From Parcubacteria group bacterium (GTDB lineage Bacteria; Patescibacteria; Paceibacteria; UBA9973; UBA2103), in NCBI GenBank assembly GCA_028286605.1, contig JAQBRE010000002.1, positions 186,001-250,000 on the forward strand: DNA of 64,000 nt. Reading direction: 5' to 3'. Shown in pieces: positions 15,679 through 24,518 of the stretch. The position numbers were made by a program, and so were the translations under genes. Within the stretch, counting starts at the first letter, position 1; each line of letters opens with the position of its first letter. Under the pieces are notes generated by a model, which ran no database searches, had not been told where the DNA came from, and worked only from the letters and a program-made list of their open reading frames with translations.

Positions 15679-17592
15679 CTACTGATTATTTATTGCAGCA
15701 CGGGTAATCGAACCGAAATACCCTGTTGCAGGCGAAATGTTATGTGCTTTCTGGAATCGCGCGAGTGCCGTCTGCGTTGCCGGACCAAATGTTGTCGTCT
15801 CTTTGCCTGGTGAACCTGCACCCGATGCTGCAATGGCATATCCATGTACATTGAGCCACTGCTGAAGTGCACGTACATCTTCACCTGTTGAATCGATAGT
15901 GAGATCATGCATGAACGTAGCAGTTCCAGTAGCAGTTACCGCAGCTGACGGCAGAGATGATCCATTCCCCGCAATTGCTGCACGAGTAACCGCTCCGAAG
16001 TACCCAACAGCGGGAGAGATACCGCGTGCTTTCTGGAATCGCGCGAGTGCAGCCTGCGTGAGTGCTCCAAAATATCCGGTATTATTTCCTGCTGTCAGAT
16101 AGCCTCCCTGTATCAGGAAATTCTGAAGGCTCGTAACATCGCTGCCGGTAGATTTCACATCAAGATTTCGTATGAACGGCGCCGACACCGAAACGCCAGA
16201 GCCGCCCTGCGATGAACCACCTGGCGGACTATATGCAGGGCCACTACCGCTGAAATGACCTGGGACGATAACAATAGGAGCAACAACAGACGGTGTTACT
16301 GTGGTTGTAAATGTCTGGTCGCTCGACGTACTCGTATTGCCTGAGGCATCCGCGGAAACGACACGGAAATGGTAGATCGTCGAAGCCGTAAGAGCAGAGA
16401 GGGAACTGAGGTGCGAGCTGACTAGCGTTGCTGATGTAGAGACGCTGCCGTATCCAGCAGTAACCCCATAATCAACTATTGATGTCGCAGCTTCATCGGT
16501 CGTCCAATGAATCGTTGCTGCCTGATCAGATGGATTGGCAGAGATGCTGCTGATTGCCGGAGGGGTAGTGTCTGGCGTTGTGTTATTAACCGTGACGTTC
16601 GTTACGGTGGTTGTGGCGTAGTTATTTGAAGTGTCGCGAGCAACCGCACTGAACGCGTGTATCCCGTTACTTAGCATCGTACTATCGAAGTTCACCGTGT
16701 ATGGGAATACCGTATCTTCTGTCCCTATGAGTGTCGTGTCAGCATAAAATTTCACACCAGCAACCGCAATGTTGTCTGACGCGGTTGCTGCGAAAACTAC
16801 ACTGCTTCCTGATACGGTGCTGCCGTTTATAGGAGCGCTTATGGTGATAGCGGGTGGCGTTGTGTCGGGTGTTACTGCTGTCGTGAATATTTGATCGCTC
16901 GAAGTCGTAACGTTATTCGAAAGGTCCGCAGATGCGACTTGAAAATGATAAGTCGTATTTGCCGCTAATCCACTAAGGAGTAACGAGTGCGAAGTGACGA
17001 AGGTTGCAGACGTTGAAGCAGCGCCATACGAAATAGTCGTGCCGTAGGAAACGCTAGAGGAAGCTGCTTCATCAGTCGTCCAAGTTATGGTTGCCGTTGC
17101 CTGGCCAGGGGTGCCAGACGAAATCGCGGTGATAACCGGTGGCGTGGTATCTGGCACCGCTGCTGTCTTAAGCGTAAGGTCGGACGACGTCGCGGTGTTA
17201 CTGAGAGCATCAGCAGACTGCACGCGGAAGTGGTAGGTCGTGTTCGCGGTAAGGCCGGTAATCGTTATGGAGTGTGATGTGGCGAGCGCTACAGACGTTG
17301 AAGCAGTGCCGTATAAAGCCGTCGTACCGATATCGATGCGTGAATTCGCGTTCTCATCGGTCGTCCACGTGATGGTCGCGCCAGTTTGAGATGTACTCGA
17401 CGCAATATTCGTGAGTACCGGTGGGGTAACGTCTACGACGAGACCTCCATAATTTCCGCTTCCATACGTGCCGTTGCCATATGCGGTGTCCGCAAAACTA
17501 GTATGTGGAAAAGCAAACGATAAAACGAAGAAGCAAGCCGCAACGAGCGCAGGTGTGAAAACGCTATTTCGCTTATGCTTGCTTGCCACCAT
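15679..17592 (-). CDS. Secreted protein with FN3/Ig-like repeats and two peptidoglycan-binding domains
   Basis: 637 residues from the ATG at 17592. A signal peptide (about 10-35, ending TSFA) and a short Tyr/Gly stretch (YGNGTYGSGNYGG) are followed by four Ig-fold repeats of about 90 residues. Repeats 1, 2 and 4 share TxTWTTDE and TTYHFRV; repeat 3 is a Big-type Ig domain (SAPINGSTVSGSSV). Two PG_binding_1 domains end the protein (LDVKSTGSDVTSLQNFL and LTIDSTGEDVRALQQWL). It probably sits in the cell wall and projects outward. It overlaps the upstream small gene by 20 bases in what looks like one operon with tatAC. Confidence 0.85.
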   Translation of the reverse strand: MVASKHKRNSVFTPALVAACFFVLSFAFPHTSFADTAYGNGTYGSGNYGGLVVDVTPPVLTNIASSTSQTGATITWTTDENANSRIDIGTTALYGTASTSVALATSHSITITGLTANTTYHFRVQSADALSNTATSSDLTLKTAAVPDTTPPVITAISSGTPGQATATITWTTDEAASSSVSYGTTISYGAASTSATFVTSHSLLLSGLAANTTYHFQVASADLSNNVTTSSDQIFTTAVTPDTTPPAITISAPINGSTVSGSSVVFAATASDNIAVAGVKFYADTTLIGTEDTVFPYTVNFDSTMLSNGIHAFSAVARDTSNNYATTTVTNVTVNNTTPDTTPPAISSISANPSDQAATIHWTTDEAATSIVDYGVTAGYGSVSTSATLVSSHLSSLSALTASTIYHFRVVSADASGNTSTSSDQTFTTTVTPSVVAPIVIVPGHFSGSGPAYSPPGGSSQGGSGVSVSAPFIRNLDVKSTGSDVTSLQNFLIQGGYLTAGNNTGYFGALTQAALARFQKARGISPAVGYFGAVTRAAIAGNGSSLPSAAVTATGTATFMHDLTIDSTGEDVRALQQWLNVHGYAIAASGAGSPGKETTTFGPATQTALARFQKAHNISPATGYFGSITRAAINNQ

Positions 17593-17728
17593 ACGTACCA
17601 GCTCCGTATCCCGCGGAAGCAATCGGGGCGGCCTTCTTTGAAGCACCTGGAATGCGAGAGAGAATCATGATACCGATAAGAGAACCGAGTATGATAAGAA
17701 ATTGCTTGCGCGTAATTTTTTTATCCAT
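17573..17728 (-). CDS. 51-residue Tat-signal-like membrane peptide
   Basis: A short gene starting MDKKITRKQFLIILGSLIG: a basic start, a TRKQFL motif close to the twin-arginine S/TRRxFL consensus but with Lys in the second position, one hydrophobic segment (about 9-24), then a tail ending GYGAGTYGGKQA. It lies 6 bases downstream of tatC and overlaps the next gene by 20 bases. The YGxGTYGxG element of the tail recurs right after the signal peptide of the next protein. It may be a Tat substrate or a partner of the wall protein; this is inference. Confidence 0.65.
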   Translation of the reverse strand: MDKKITRKQFLIILGSLIGIMILSRIPGASKKAAPIASAGYGAGTYGGKQA

Positions 17729-17734
17729 AAAGTT

Positions 17735-18460
17735 TTAACCTTTGTTTCCTAAAGAGTATACAACTCTCCCCAAGAGGATACTAATCTCAAATATAATCAG
17801 AGTAGGAACGAGGAACAGCGAAAGACTGAAAAGATCAGTCGTAGGAGTGAGTATTGAAAGAACGATGATTGCGGTTATGTAGGATACTGCTCGTTTTTTA
17901 GCCAGTATCTTCGGATCGAGTATGCGTGCGAAGGCCAAGATAACCACGACGCTGGGAATTTGGAAAATAAGCGCCATAAGCACCAACTCCATGAGTACGA
18001 AATTTATGTACTGTTCAGCGGTGAAAAAATTCACCACACCTGGAACATGTATCGAGAGGAGGAAATGAACGCTGAGCGGCAAGAGCAGCAGATACGTATA
18101 TACGGTCGCAGCAACGGCGAGTACCGCAGATAATACTAGGAACCAAGCTATGAATGTTGTGCTCCGTTTTCCGAATGCGGGCGCAATGAAACGAAACAGA
18201 CAGAATAAAATAATCGGCAATGCGAGCAAGAACCCGCCGAAGAAATCAATCTTAAATATGAAGAGGAGAGGGTCGAGTGGCGAAAGGAATACGAGTGTCT
18301 GTGTGCCTAGCGGTGCGAAGAGCAACTCAATAACCTGAACGTGGAAGAAATGGGTAGCGCATGCGCCAACGATGAAGGCGCCTAACGCAATGAAGAAATA
18401 GGTGCGAAGCTCTAAGAGATGCTCCCAGATGCTTCGCGCATCATCATTTTTTCTTTCCAT
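17735..18460 (-). CDS. tatC: Sec-independent translocase subunit TatC
   Basis: 241 residues from the ATG at 18460 (MERKNDDARSIWEHLLELR); the upstream in-frame ATG lies deep inside tatA. Six membrane helices and the TatC blocks EHLLELR, a Phe-rich first loop, and VVVILAFARILDP before the last two helices. The usual Glu in the third helix region is not obvious. TatC recognises twin-arginine signals. It overlaps tatA by 17 bases and is followed by a small Tat-like peptide gene. Confidence 0.9.
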   Translation of the reverse strand: MERKNDDARSIWEHLLELRTYFFIALGAFIVGACATHFFHVQVIELLFAPLGTQTLVFLSPLDPLLFIFKIDFFGGFLLALPIILFCLFRFIAPAFGKRSTTFIAWFLVLSAVLAVAATVYTYLLLLPLSVHFLLSIHVPGVVNFFTAEQYINFVLMELVLMALIFQIPSVVVILAFARILDPKILAKKRAVSYITAIIVLSILTPTTDLFSLSLFLVPTLIIFEISILLGRVVYSLGNKG

Positions 18461-18644
18461 CCTTCGTACCTTCCTCAGAAGAGGTGCTGTCCATTTTGGT
18501 ACCTTCCTCAAAACCTTTCTTCAGGTCATGGAATGAACGGCCGATGCTATTAGCAAGACCAGGTAGTTTTTCTTTACCGAAGAATAAAAGAAGAACGAAA
18601 AGGATAAGGAGGAGTTCAGGAACGCCAAGGCCGAAGATGCTCAT
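18444..18644 (-). CDS. tatA: Sec-independent translocase subunit TatA
   Basis: 66 residues: one membrane helix (about 7-22), the FGKEKLP hinge, an amphipathic helix (GLANSIGRSFHDLKKGFEEG) and a charged Ser/Lys/Glu tail, the classic TatA/E layout. It multimerises to form the Tat passage. First gene of the tatA-tatC-small peptide-wall protein unit. Confidence 0.93.
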   Translation of the reverse strand: MSIFGLGVPELLLILFVLLLFFGKEKLPGLANSIGRSFHDLKKGFEEGTKMDSTSSEEGTKDGKKK

Positions 18645-18732
18645 AAGATATTAGATTAAATTGACTCATCTATAGTATCTCCAGTCTTTATTGAAAATGC
18701 AATATAGAACGCCGTGCTAGAATTTCGACTAT

Positions 18733-20760
18733 ATGTGGATGCGCCCCGGAGTAATTGCAGCAGCCATGGCAGCGTTGCTGCCTGCTGCTGTTAAGAACGT
18801 TTTGAGTGTCTCTGGCGATAGTTGGACGGCAGGTAATGAAGCTAAGCAAAGCCGTCTCGGGCAAGGGGTCTTCACGGAAAGCGATCGTTGGGATTATCAG
18901 CTTGCTGCACTGCTAGGCATTCCTAATTACACCACCCCCGGCCAGACCGGTGTTAGCTCGGGCGTGATAAATGTTGGATATGGGGGCCAGAGCGCACAAA
19001 CTATTTATACAAATCTTGATGCCATCATCACTGCAGATCCGACACGCATGCAGGATACATGGACGTACTTTGGCGGTCGTAATAATGTGGGTGCTGATAC
19101 GCAGGTCACCGCTATCACTGCTCAGCAGACTAATTTCATAAATCGCATCACTCATGATCGAAAGATCATTCTTCCCCCTTCTATGGGTGGAGGCCTGGGT
19201 GGTACTCCTGACGACTGGGTTCGTCAGCATCGCGTACAAATATATGACTGGCGAAATTTTAGAAAATACACCTTCAATCACTTCCGTTACTGGTGGGGAA
19301 TTAGTCCGCATGGCGGATATCCGGGTAATGGTGCGCCTGCTGTTGCGGTAATAGTTGGAAGCATTTCAGGTACCACACTAACGGTTGCAAGTGTCACGTC
19401 TGGCGCGCTTGCTATAAATCAAGCCTTATTTGGCACTGGAGTCACTGCAGGTACCGTTATTACGGCAGGATCAGGTACGACATGGACCGTAAACCTATTG
19501 CAGACTGTTGCTACCGGCACAACGATATCAACTACTCTGGATACGCGCGATGTTGGAAACCAGAGTATCCTCACTTCTTTATCTAAGAGCGCTGCGGTAG
19601 CGCAGGACCATCCGAACTATTGGTCCAGTCCTATTATTGCAGCTGCAATGAAGCCTCTTACCCTCGCTCTATGGAATCTGGATGTTTTTGTCCTCGAACA
19701 AAGTATTCCCGATGTTGCCTACGATATGGGTGCGGGCACGACAATAGAAGTGTATTTCAAGGGATACGTAACATCTTGCTCTATTGCCAGCGATGATCCG
19801 GTAAATCCTGGTTTCTTTACTATTGCAATGAAGCCGAGCAGTACGGATACGGCACTGCTCACTCGAACGTCTGTGTCAGCAGGGAGTATGATTTCGCCGT
19901 TGAATCTCCGTATAACGGCAAACGGTGTCGATACCGGCGGGAATGCCAAGACTCATACGAATGACGTACGAATTCTGCCGAGCGCAATAGGAGCAAGTTC
20001 GACGCTGCCTATCGGTGCAACGTTCCCGCGAGATACCGTTAATCCGATACAACGATGGCCACGAATGGAATCAGCAGTATCTCCTTTCACGAATGATTCA
20101 AAATTCACCATCGCGATCTGCTGGAAGCCAGGCGAAGATAATTCGAACATGAATATCTGGGTCAACTCCGGTATCGTTATCAATCGTGCGGTCGGCTCGA
20201 CAAACAGACTAGCAGTTGTAATCAGAGATACTGCAGCAAGTAACAGGGTAAACTGGACGAGCGTCAGTACGAATTTCAATATTGCAGGCGGTGAGACTTG
20301 GATACTTCTTTCAGTCGACCTTGGTGCTGCTACGCCTGTGGCGAATATGTATTCGGTACGTGCTGGCTCAGTGGTGAATATCGCATCCGGCCTGACGCAG
20401 CCGACCGTGGGTACTGGATTGGTCGGACTGGGAACCAGTACGCCGTTTATGTTCAGTTCGACCGTAGGAGGAGCCTCATCTTTTAAGGGCTCTATAAAAT
20501 CTGTCTGGGCTGCGCAGGGAGTCTATTTCGATTTCTCACAGACTTCCAACGTAGACCTTTTCGTTAATCACACGACCGGTGTTCCGACTGACCTTGGCTC
20601 TAATGGTTCAACAGGTACAGGCGTTACTCCGCAGGTCTATTTTCGGGGCACTCCGGGTGACTGGATTACTGGTAAGAATTTTGGTTCAGGCACAGACTGG
20701 ACTCTGCAGGACAACTGGCTTTCAGGTGAAGCGCAGTCTTCGCAACCAACTTCATATTAA
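18733..20760 (+). CDS. SGNH/GDSL-like hydrolase with tail-fibre-like insert and concanavalin-like C-terminal part
   Basis: 675 residues. An Ala-rich hydrophobic start (about 8-20) may be a signal. The SGNH blocks are SGDSWTAG (block I, nucleophile Ser), YGGQSA, FGGRNN (block III Asn) and QDHPNYWS (block V Asp-His). Between blocks III and V a beta insert (GSISGTTLTVASVTSG, GTGVTAGTVITAG) resembles repeats of phage tail and spike proteins. The last 250 residues look like a laminin-G/concanavalin beta sandwich. It may deacetylate or de-esterify surface sugars. TAGAAT ends 9 bases before the ATG. Confidence 0.65.
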   Translation: MWMRPGVIAAAMAALLPAAVKNVLSVSGDSWTAGNEAKQSRLGQGVFTESDRWDYQLAALLGIPNYTTPGQTGVSSGVINVGYGGQSAQTIYTNLDAIITADPTRMQDTWTYFGGRNNVGADTQVTAITAQQTNFINRITHDRKIILPPSMGGGLGGTPDDWVRQHRVQIYDWRNFRKYTFNHFRYWWGISPHGGYPGNGAPAVAVIVGSISGTTLTVASVTSGALAINQALFGTGVTAGTVITAGSGTTWTVNLLQTVATGTTISTTLDTRDVGNQSILTSLSKSAAVAQDHPNYWSSPIIAAAMKPLTLALWNLDVFVLEQSIPDVAYDMGAGTTIEVYFKGYVTSCSIASDDPVNPGFFTIAMKPSSTDTALLTRTSVSAGSMISPLNLRITANGVDTGGNAKTHTNDVRILPSAIGASSTLPIGATFPRDTVNPIQRWPRMESAVSPFTNDSKFTIAICWKPGEDNSNMNIWVNSGIVINRAVGSTNRLAVVIRDTAASNRVNWTSVSTNFNIAGGETWILLSVDLGAATPVANMYSVRAGSVVNIASGLTQPTVGTGLVGLGTSTPFMFSSTVGGASSFKGSIKSVWAAQGVYFDFSQTSNVDLFVNHTTGVPTDLGSNGSTGTGVTPQVYFRGTPGDWITGKNFGSGTDWTLQDNWLSGEAQSSQPTSY

Positions 20761-20779
20761 TTTGATATAATTTACAGAC

Positions 20780-21163
20780 ATGGCAAATCTACCAACACCA
20801 GGCTCAGACAGTGGTACATGGGGTAATACGCTCAATACGTATCTTCTCATCGGACATGATGCGTCGGGGAATAATGTTGGCGGCCTGATCGTAGAGGCGA
20901 CGAAGAGCGGATCGTATACGCTCACGACGGCAAACAACAGTCAGCGTATCGTGGCGACATCAGCGATAACCATTACCGTTCCGACGACCGGTACCCTTGG
21001 AAACGGTTTCGAATGCGAAATCGTAAATGATAGCGGCGGTAGCGTTATCATTGATGGACCTGGTGCTACGAATGTGACCATGGCAGACGGGGAAGTTGCC
21101 TGCTTCCTTGAGGTGAATGGCAAGCAGCGTGTGGTGAAGGGTTCAAGCACCATAATCTCGTAA
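20780..21163 (+). CDS. Tail-fibre-like small protein
   Basis: 127 residues beginning with NLPTPGSDSGTWGNTLNTYL, a motif common at the start of phage tail-fibre and appendage proteins (PTPG...TWGxxLN). A beta-rich part with many Gly, Val and Thr follows (SGSYTLTTANNS, VNDSGGSVIIDGPG). TATAAT ends 8 bases before the ATG, so it has its own promoter 19 bases after the SGNH gene. The two may form a surface-attachment pair of phage origin. Confidence 0.6.
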   Translation: MANLPTPGSDSGTWGNTLNTYLLIGHDASGNNVGGLIVEATKSGSYTLTTANNSQRIVATSAITITVPTTGTLGNGFECEIVNDSGGSVIIDGPGATNVTMADGEVACFLEVNGKQRVVKGSSTIIS

Positions 21164-21187
21164 TCGAAGCTCGTTTATATGTATGAA

Positions 21188-21216
21188 AACAAGACCGCGT
21201 TCGCGGTCTTGTTTCT
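21188..21216. terminator. Bidirectional intrinsic terminator
   Basis: A 12-base-pair stem AACAAGACCGCG / CGCGGTCTTGTT with a TT loop and T run, between the tail-fibre-like gene (+) and tRNA-Ser (-). Confidence 0.8.
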
Positions 21217-21219
21217 TAG

Positions 21220-21306
21220 CGGAGACGGAGGGATTCGAACCCTCGAAGGGTTTAACCCCTTACATCGTTAGCAGTGATGCGCCTTCGACCACTCGGCCAC
21301 GTCTCC
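21220..21306 (-). tRNA. tRNA-Ser with anticodon GCU
   Basis: Acceptor GGAGACG/CGTCTCC, D stem GCC/GGC, anticodon loop CTGCTAA, long variable arm AAGGG...CCCTT typical of serine, T arm GAGGG TTCGAAT CCCTC, discriminator G. CCA is not encoded. The last base pair of the anticodon stem is an A-C mismatch. A LAGLIDADG gene ends 16 bases upstream on the same strand. Confidence 0.94.
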
Positions 21307-21322
21307 GTTCAGCTACTATATG

Positions 21323-21940
21323 TCACGTTGCGTATCTATTCAAATGTTTCGGATTGTGGGAGGAAATGACCCTAAAGTAGGCTTTCAAGTCCGCTTTGCT
21401 TTCTAGACGAACTCCATTACGACTAGAAAATCTTGGACACATCCCAAGTTCTTTAAAGAACGTATATACAGTCTTACGAAGAGGTTCCGATGCACTACTA
21501 AAATCAAGCTTCTTATACGTGTATCGTTTACCTTTGGAAATATATGAATGATCGAATACGCAGCCGTCTGTATCTACCAATCCGCGAATACACGCGATAA
21601 GAAATTTAGGATTTTCTTTAATCCAGCAAGGAATATCAATTTGTGAATGTGTTTTATTTCCTTTAGGTAGTCCTGCGCTATGCAAAAAACGAACTAGTTC
21701 AATTCTGGATATTACAAGATCATTTACAGACCGGGTAGGTCTTTTTTGAATATGCGGCTCGATAGCAAATAATTTTTGTATGAGATTACTTACGTATCTT
21801 GAGTATTCAAGGTCATTTGTGTGATGAAGACTTATCTTTACTTGATATTTGGATATGTTTCCATCGCCAATCATGATTCCTATGAATTCTGCGAGTTCAA
21901 TGCTTTTTTCTGGTTGCTGTATGCGCTTAGTCCAGACCAT
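21323..21940 (-). CDS. Two-motif LAGLIDADG homing endonuclease-like protein
   Basis: 205 residues with two LAGLIDADG motifs, AEFIGIMIGDG (about 17-27) and FLIACIRGLVDTDG (about 113-126), so it can act as a monomer. AT-richer than its neighbours. It starts 2 bases after the comF stop and ends 16 bases before tRNA-Ser on the same strand, so the three may be co-transcribed. It is not inside an intron. It would cut a specific long DNA site; the target is unknown. Confidence 0.85.
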   Translation of the reverse strand: MVWTKRIQQPEKSIELAEFIGIMIGDGNISKYQVKISLHHTNDLEYSRYVSNLIQKLFAIEPHIQKRPTRSVNDLVISRIELVRFLHSAGLPKGNKTHSQIDIPCWIKENPKFLIACIRGLVDTDGCVFDHSYISKGKRYTYKKLDFSSASEPLRKTVYTFFKELGMCPRFSSRNGVRLESKADLKAYFRVISSHNPKHLNRYAT

Positions 21941-21942
21941 AC

Positions 21943-22569
21943 TTATGGGGAGTGAGCCAAGGCGACGGGTGCGATGCGTACGGCACCGGCGGCCTGAAGT
22001 GCTTGTATACAGGCGGAAAGAGCGGCTCCGGTGGTGGTAACATCGTCTACGACTATATATAAGGTATGCGGATCAGGCGTTCGGATCAGTGTGAAGGCAC
22101 CTTCCAAATTAGCTCGGCGGCCTTGGCCGCCGAGCCCGGTTTGTGGCGGCGTGTCGCGAATGCGCTGCAGCAGGCCCGTATCGATTGTGGTGTTGGATTT
22201 TAATGTACGTAGCGCAGCTCTACATATGAGTTCGGCCTGGTTATAGCCGCGCTCGCGAAGACGCTTGCGCGAAAGTGGCACAGGAAGCAGTACACACGGC
22301 CGCTCGCCCATACTAGATCCAAGATAATCTGCAAGAATCCCACCGAGCGCTTCTTGTGCCTGGCGCGCATTATGAAACTTCGCTTCAGTAATAGCGGCCT
22401 GTACGAGCAAATTACGATAGGGGAGTAGTGAGGTGACCTGCGGGGTTGTGGACGCGATGCGTATGGGATGCACGAGCACGGCGAGCGCTTCATGGGAAAC
22501 AGAGCGGGCGCGAAGCGCCCGTTGTTTCGGTGGAAACAATATATCAAGCATTGCCGTGAGTAATCGCAT
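21943..22569 (-). CDS. comF: ComF family phosphoribosyltransferase-like protein
   Basis: 208 residues: LFPPKQRAL near the start, LPYRNLLVQAAITEAKFHN, PVPLSRKRLRERGYNQAEL, and the PRPP-binding loop YIVVDDVTTTGAAL. The N-terminal zinc-ribbon cysteines of most ComF proteins are absent. ComF is needed for DNA uptake in naturally competent bacteria, which fits the neighbouring type IV pilus locus. TAGCAT ends 6 bases before the ATG. Confidence 0.85.
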   Translation of the reverse strand: MRLLTAMLDILFPPKQRALRARSVSHEALAVLVHPIRIASTTPQVTSLLPYRNLLVQAAITEAKFHNARQAQEALGGILADYLGSSMGERPCVLLPVPLSRKRLRERGYNQAELICRAALRTLKSNTTIDTGLLQRIRDTPPQTGLGGQGRRANLEGAFTLIRTPDPHTLYIVVDDVTTTGAALSACIQALQAAGAVRIAPVALAHSP

Positions 22570-22590
22570 CTATTCATGCTATCCAGTTCC

Positions 22591-22599
22591 TTATCCACA
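22591..22599 (+). promoter_or_regulatory. DnaA-box-like nonamer upstream of pilM
   Basis: TTATCCACA, the consensus DnaA box, in the 136-base gap between comF and pilM. A second identical copy lies before the first pilin. A single nonamer can occur by chance. Confidence 0.3.
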
Positions 22600-22705
22600 G
22601 TCTTCATATAGCAGCTGCATAGCGTGAATAGATTTTCAGATTTTCACTATGCTAATTTCATTTTTTCTTGAAGTTGGAAAAGCGAGCAGATGATACAATG
22701 CCTGC

Positions 22706-23794
22706 ATGACATTGTTCGGAAACTTATTCGGCGGCAGCAAGAAAAGCAAGAGCGTCATCGGTCTTGATATCGGTTCTTCTTCGTTGAAGGTGGTACAACT
22801 ACGTCGTGACGGAGAGACAGCCGTACTTGAAACCTATGGAGAGCTTGCGCTCGGCCCCTATGCTGGCGGCGAAGCGGGGCAGGCAACGAACCTTCCTGCA
22901 GACAAGATCGCAGAGACACTGAAGGATCTTCTGCGTGAATCAAGCGTAACGACGACGGATTCAGGCATTTCAATTCCGTTTTCTCGTTCACTCCTTACGC
23001 TCGTTGAACTTCCGTACCGCGAAGACCCGAACGAACAGAAGACGATGATCGAACTTGAGGCTCGTAAATACATTCCGGTGCCGGTCTCAGAAGTGCAACT
23101 GGACTGGTTCATCGTTCCAGAACCGCCGACGGCTAATGGCGAGAAACCGACAAAGATGAAGGTGCTTATCGTTGCAGTTCATAACGACCAGCTTGCGCTC
23201 CTGCAGACGGTTATTGCGGGTGCGGGTCTCACGGCAAGCTTTTACGAGATAGAAATATTCAGCACGATACGTTCAGTGGTGGATGAGCCCCTGTTACCAG
23301 TGCTCGTGCTTGATATCGGCGCGTCCGCGACGAAAGTGTACGTGGTCGAGCATGGTGTGGTGGCTCTTTCGCACAATATTCCTCAGGGCGGGCAGGATGT
23401 GACGCGCACGATAGCCACAGCGAATGGCTATTCGGTTTCCCAGGCAGAAGCGCTTAAGAAGGAGCACGGGTTTGCAGACGGAAAAGGTGTCTACGAGCGA
23501 AAGACGATCGAACTTATCTTCTCCCGCATCTTCGAAGAGACGAAACGCGTACTTACGCAATATGAAACGACGCATCAAAAGACTATTTCCGTTATCGTCC
23601 TTACCGGCGGCGGCGGCGTTACCAAGGATCTTGCCGTATATGCGAAGGAATTCTTCTCACTAGATGTAAAGCTTGCGGATCCGTTCGGAAAAACGCAGGC
23701 GCCTGCATTCATGCGTCCGGTACTTGAAGAGATTGGCCCTGAATTCGCAGTCGCAGTCGGTGTTGCACTACGAAAACTCGAAGAGACGGGTTAG
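22706..23794 (+). CDS. pilM: Type IV pilus assembly protein PilM
   Basis: 362 residues with the FtsA/actin-like fold: IGLDIGSSSLKVVQL (phosphate 1), VLDIGASATKVYVVEHG (phosphate 2) and VLTGGGGVTKDL (adenosine loop). It is a cytoplasmic ATPase-fold protein that binds the PilN N terminus. First gene of the pil locus. TACAAT ends 6 bases before the ATG. Confidence 0.94.
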   Translation: MTLFGNLFGGSKKSKSVIGLDIGSSSLKVVQLRRDGETAVLETYGELALGPYAGGEAGQATNLPADKIAETLKDLLRESSVTTTDSGISIPFSRSLLTLVELPYREDPNEQKTMIELEARKYIPVPVSEVQLDWFIVPEPPTANGEKPTKMKVLIVAVHNDQLALLQTVIAGAGLTASFYEIEIFSTIRSVVDEPLLPVLVLDIGASATKVYVVEHGVVALSHNIPQGGQDVTRTIATANGYSVSQAEALKKEHGFADGKGVYERKTIELIFSRIFEETKRVLTQYETTHQKTISVIVLTGGGGVTKDLAVYAKEFFSLDVKLADPFGKTQAPAFMRPVLEEIGPEFAVAVGVALRKLEETG

Positions 23795-23846
23795 ATGTGC
23801 ATAACCACGTACGCCTGTGCGCAAGTTATGTCGTATACTGCAATCT

Positions 23847-24518
23847 GTGGCACTCTCTCCCGGTATCCCGACATCATTCGTTCCGAAGCAGCCTGTACAG
23901 ACACCTAAGCGAAAGGTGAGTCCAGGCAGTAATGTGTTCCTGCTCGCGTCACTGGCTATTGCGGGAATCTCTATCCTTGCCGCTGGCGCTGTCTTCGGAT
24001 ACGGGCAATATCTTTCTCATCTTGAAACAGCGAAAGCTGCGGAACTGAAGCAGGAACAGGACTCCGTCAATGCGGATACGCTGAAAGACTATCTTCGCCT
24101 TAAGGACCGCTTCCAGTCCGGCGAATCACTGCTCGATAATCACATCATCCTTTCTGGATTCTTCAATGAGCTAGAGCAGCTTACGTTGCAGAACGTACAA
24201 TTCACGACGCTCACTATAGCGGTTGCAGGAGATGGAACGGCTAAAGTAAGCATGGATGGAACGGCCAAGAATTTTAATGCACTTGCCGTTCAGTCGAACT
24301 CGGTCGCCGCGGACCCTCTGTTCAAGAGCGCTATCTTCTCAGGCATCGCATTTGATACGAATAATCGAATCAAATTCGTCCTTACGGCGAATATCGATCC
24401 CACGTTGATTCATGTAACTCAAAAACAGGCTCTTGCTGCGCCGGCAGTACCGGTTCAGCAGGTGGCGCCAGCTCCCGTAACCCCTGCAGCAACAAGCACC
24501 GCAACAACAACGCTATGA
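23847..24518 (+). CDS. pilN: PilN-like pilus assembly protein, GTG start
   Basis: 223 residues from the GTG at 23847, supported by TATACT ending 7 bases upstream. A short cytoplasmic part (VALSPGIPTSFVP) would bind PilM; one membrane helix (about 37-55), a coiled-coil stretch and a ferredoxin-like outside domain follow. The Pro/Ala/Thr-rich tail is unusual for PilN. Overlaps pilO by ATGA-type 4 bases. Confidence 0.8.
   Translation: MALSPGIPTSFVPKQPVQTPKRKVSPGSNVFLLASLAIAGISILAAGAVFGYGQYLSHLETAKAAELKQEQDSVNADTLKDYLRLKDRFQSGESLLDNHIILSGFFNELEQLTLQNVQFTTLTIAVAGDGTAKVSMDGTAKNFNALAVQSNSVAADPLFKSAIFSGIAFDTNNRIKFVLTANIDPTLIHVTQKQALAAPAVPVQQVAPAPVTPAATSTATTTL

Noticed and set aside
21183..21380. 65-codon plus-strand frame opposite tRNA-Ser
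   Set aside because: It crosses the terminator, the tRNA gene and the LAGLIDADG gene end in antisense; no support.
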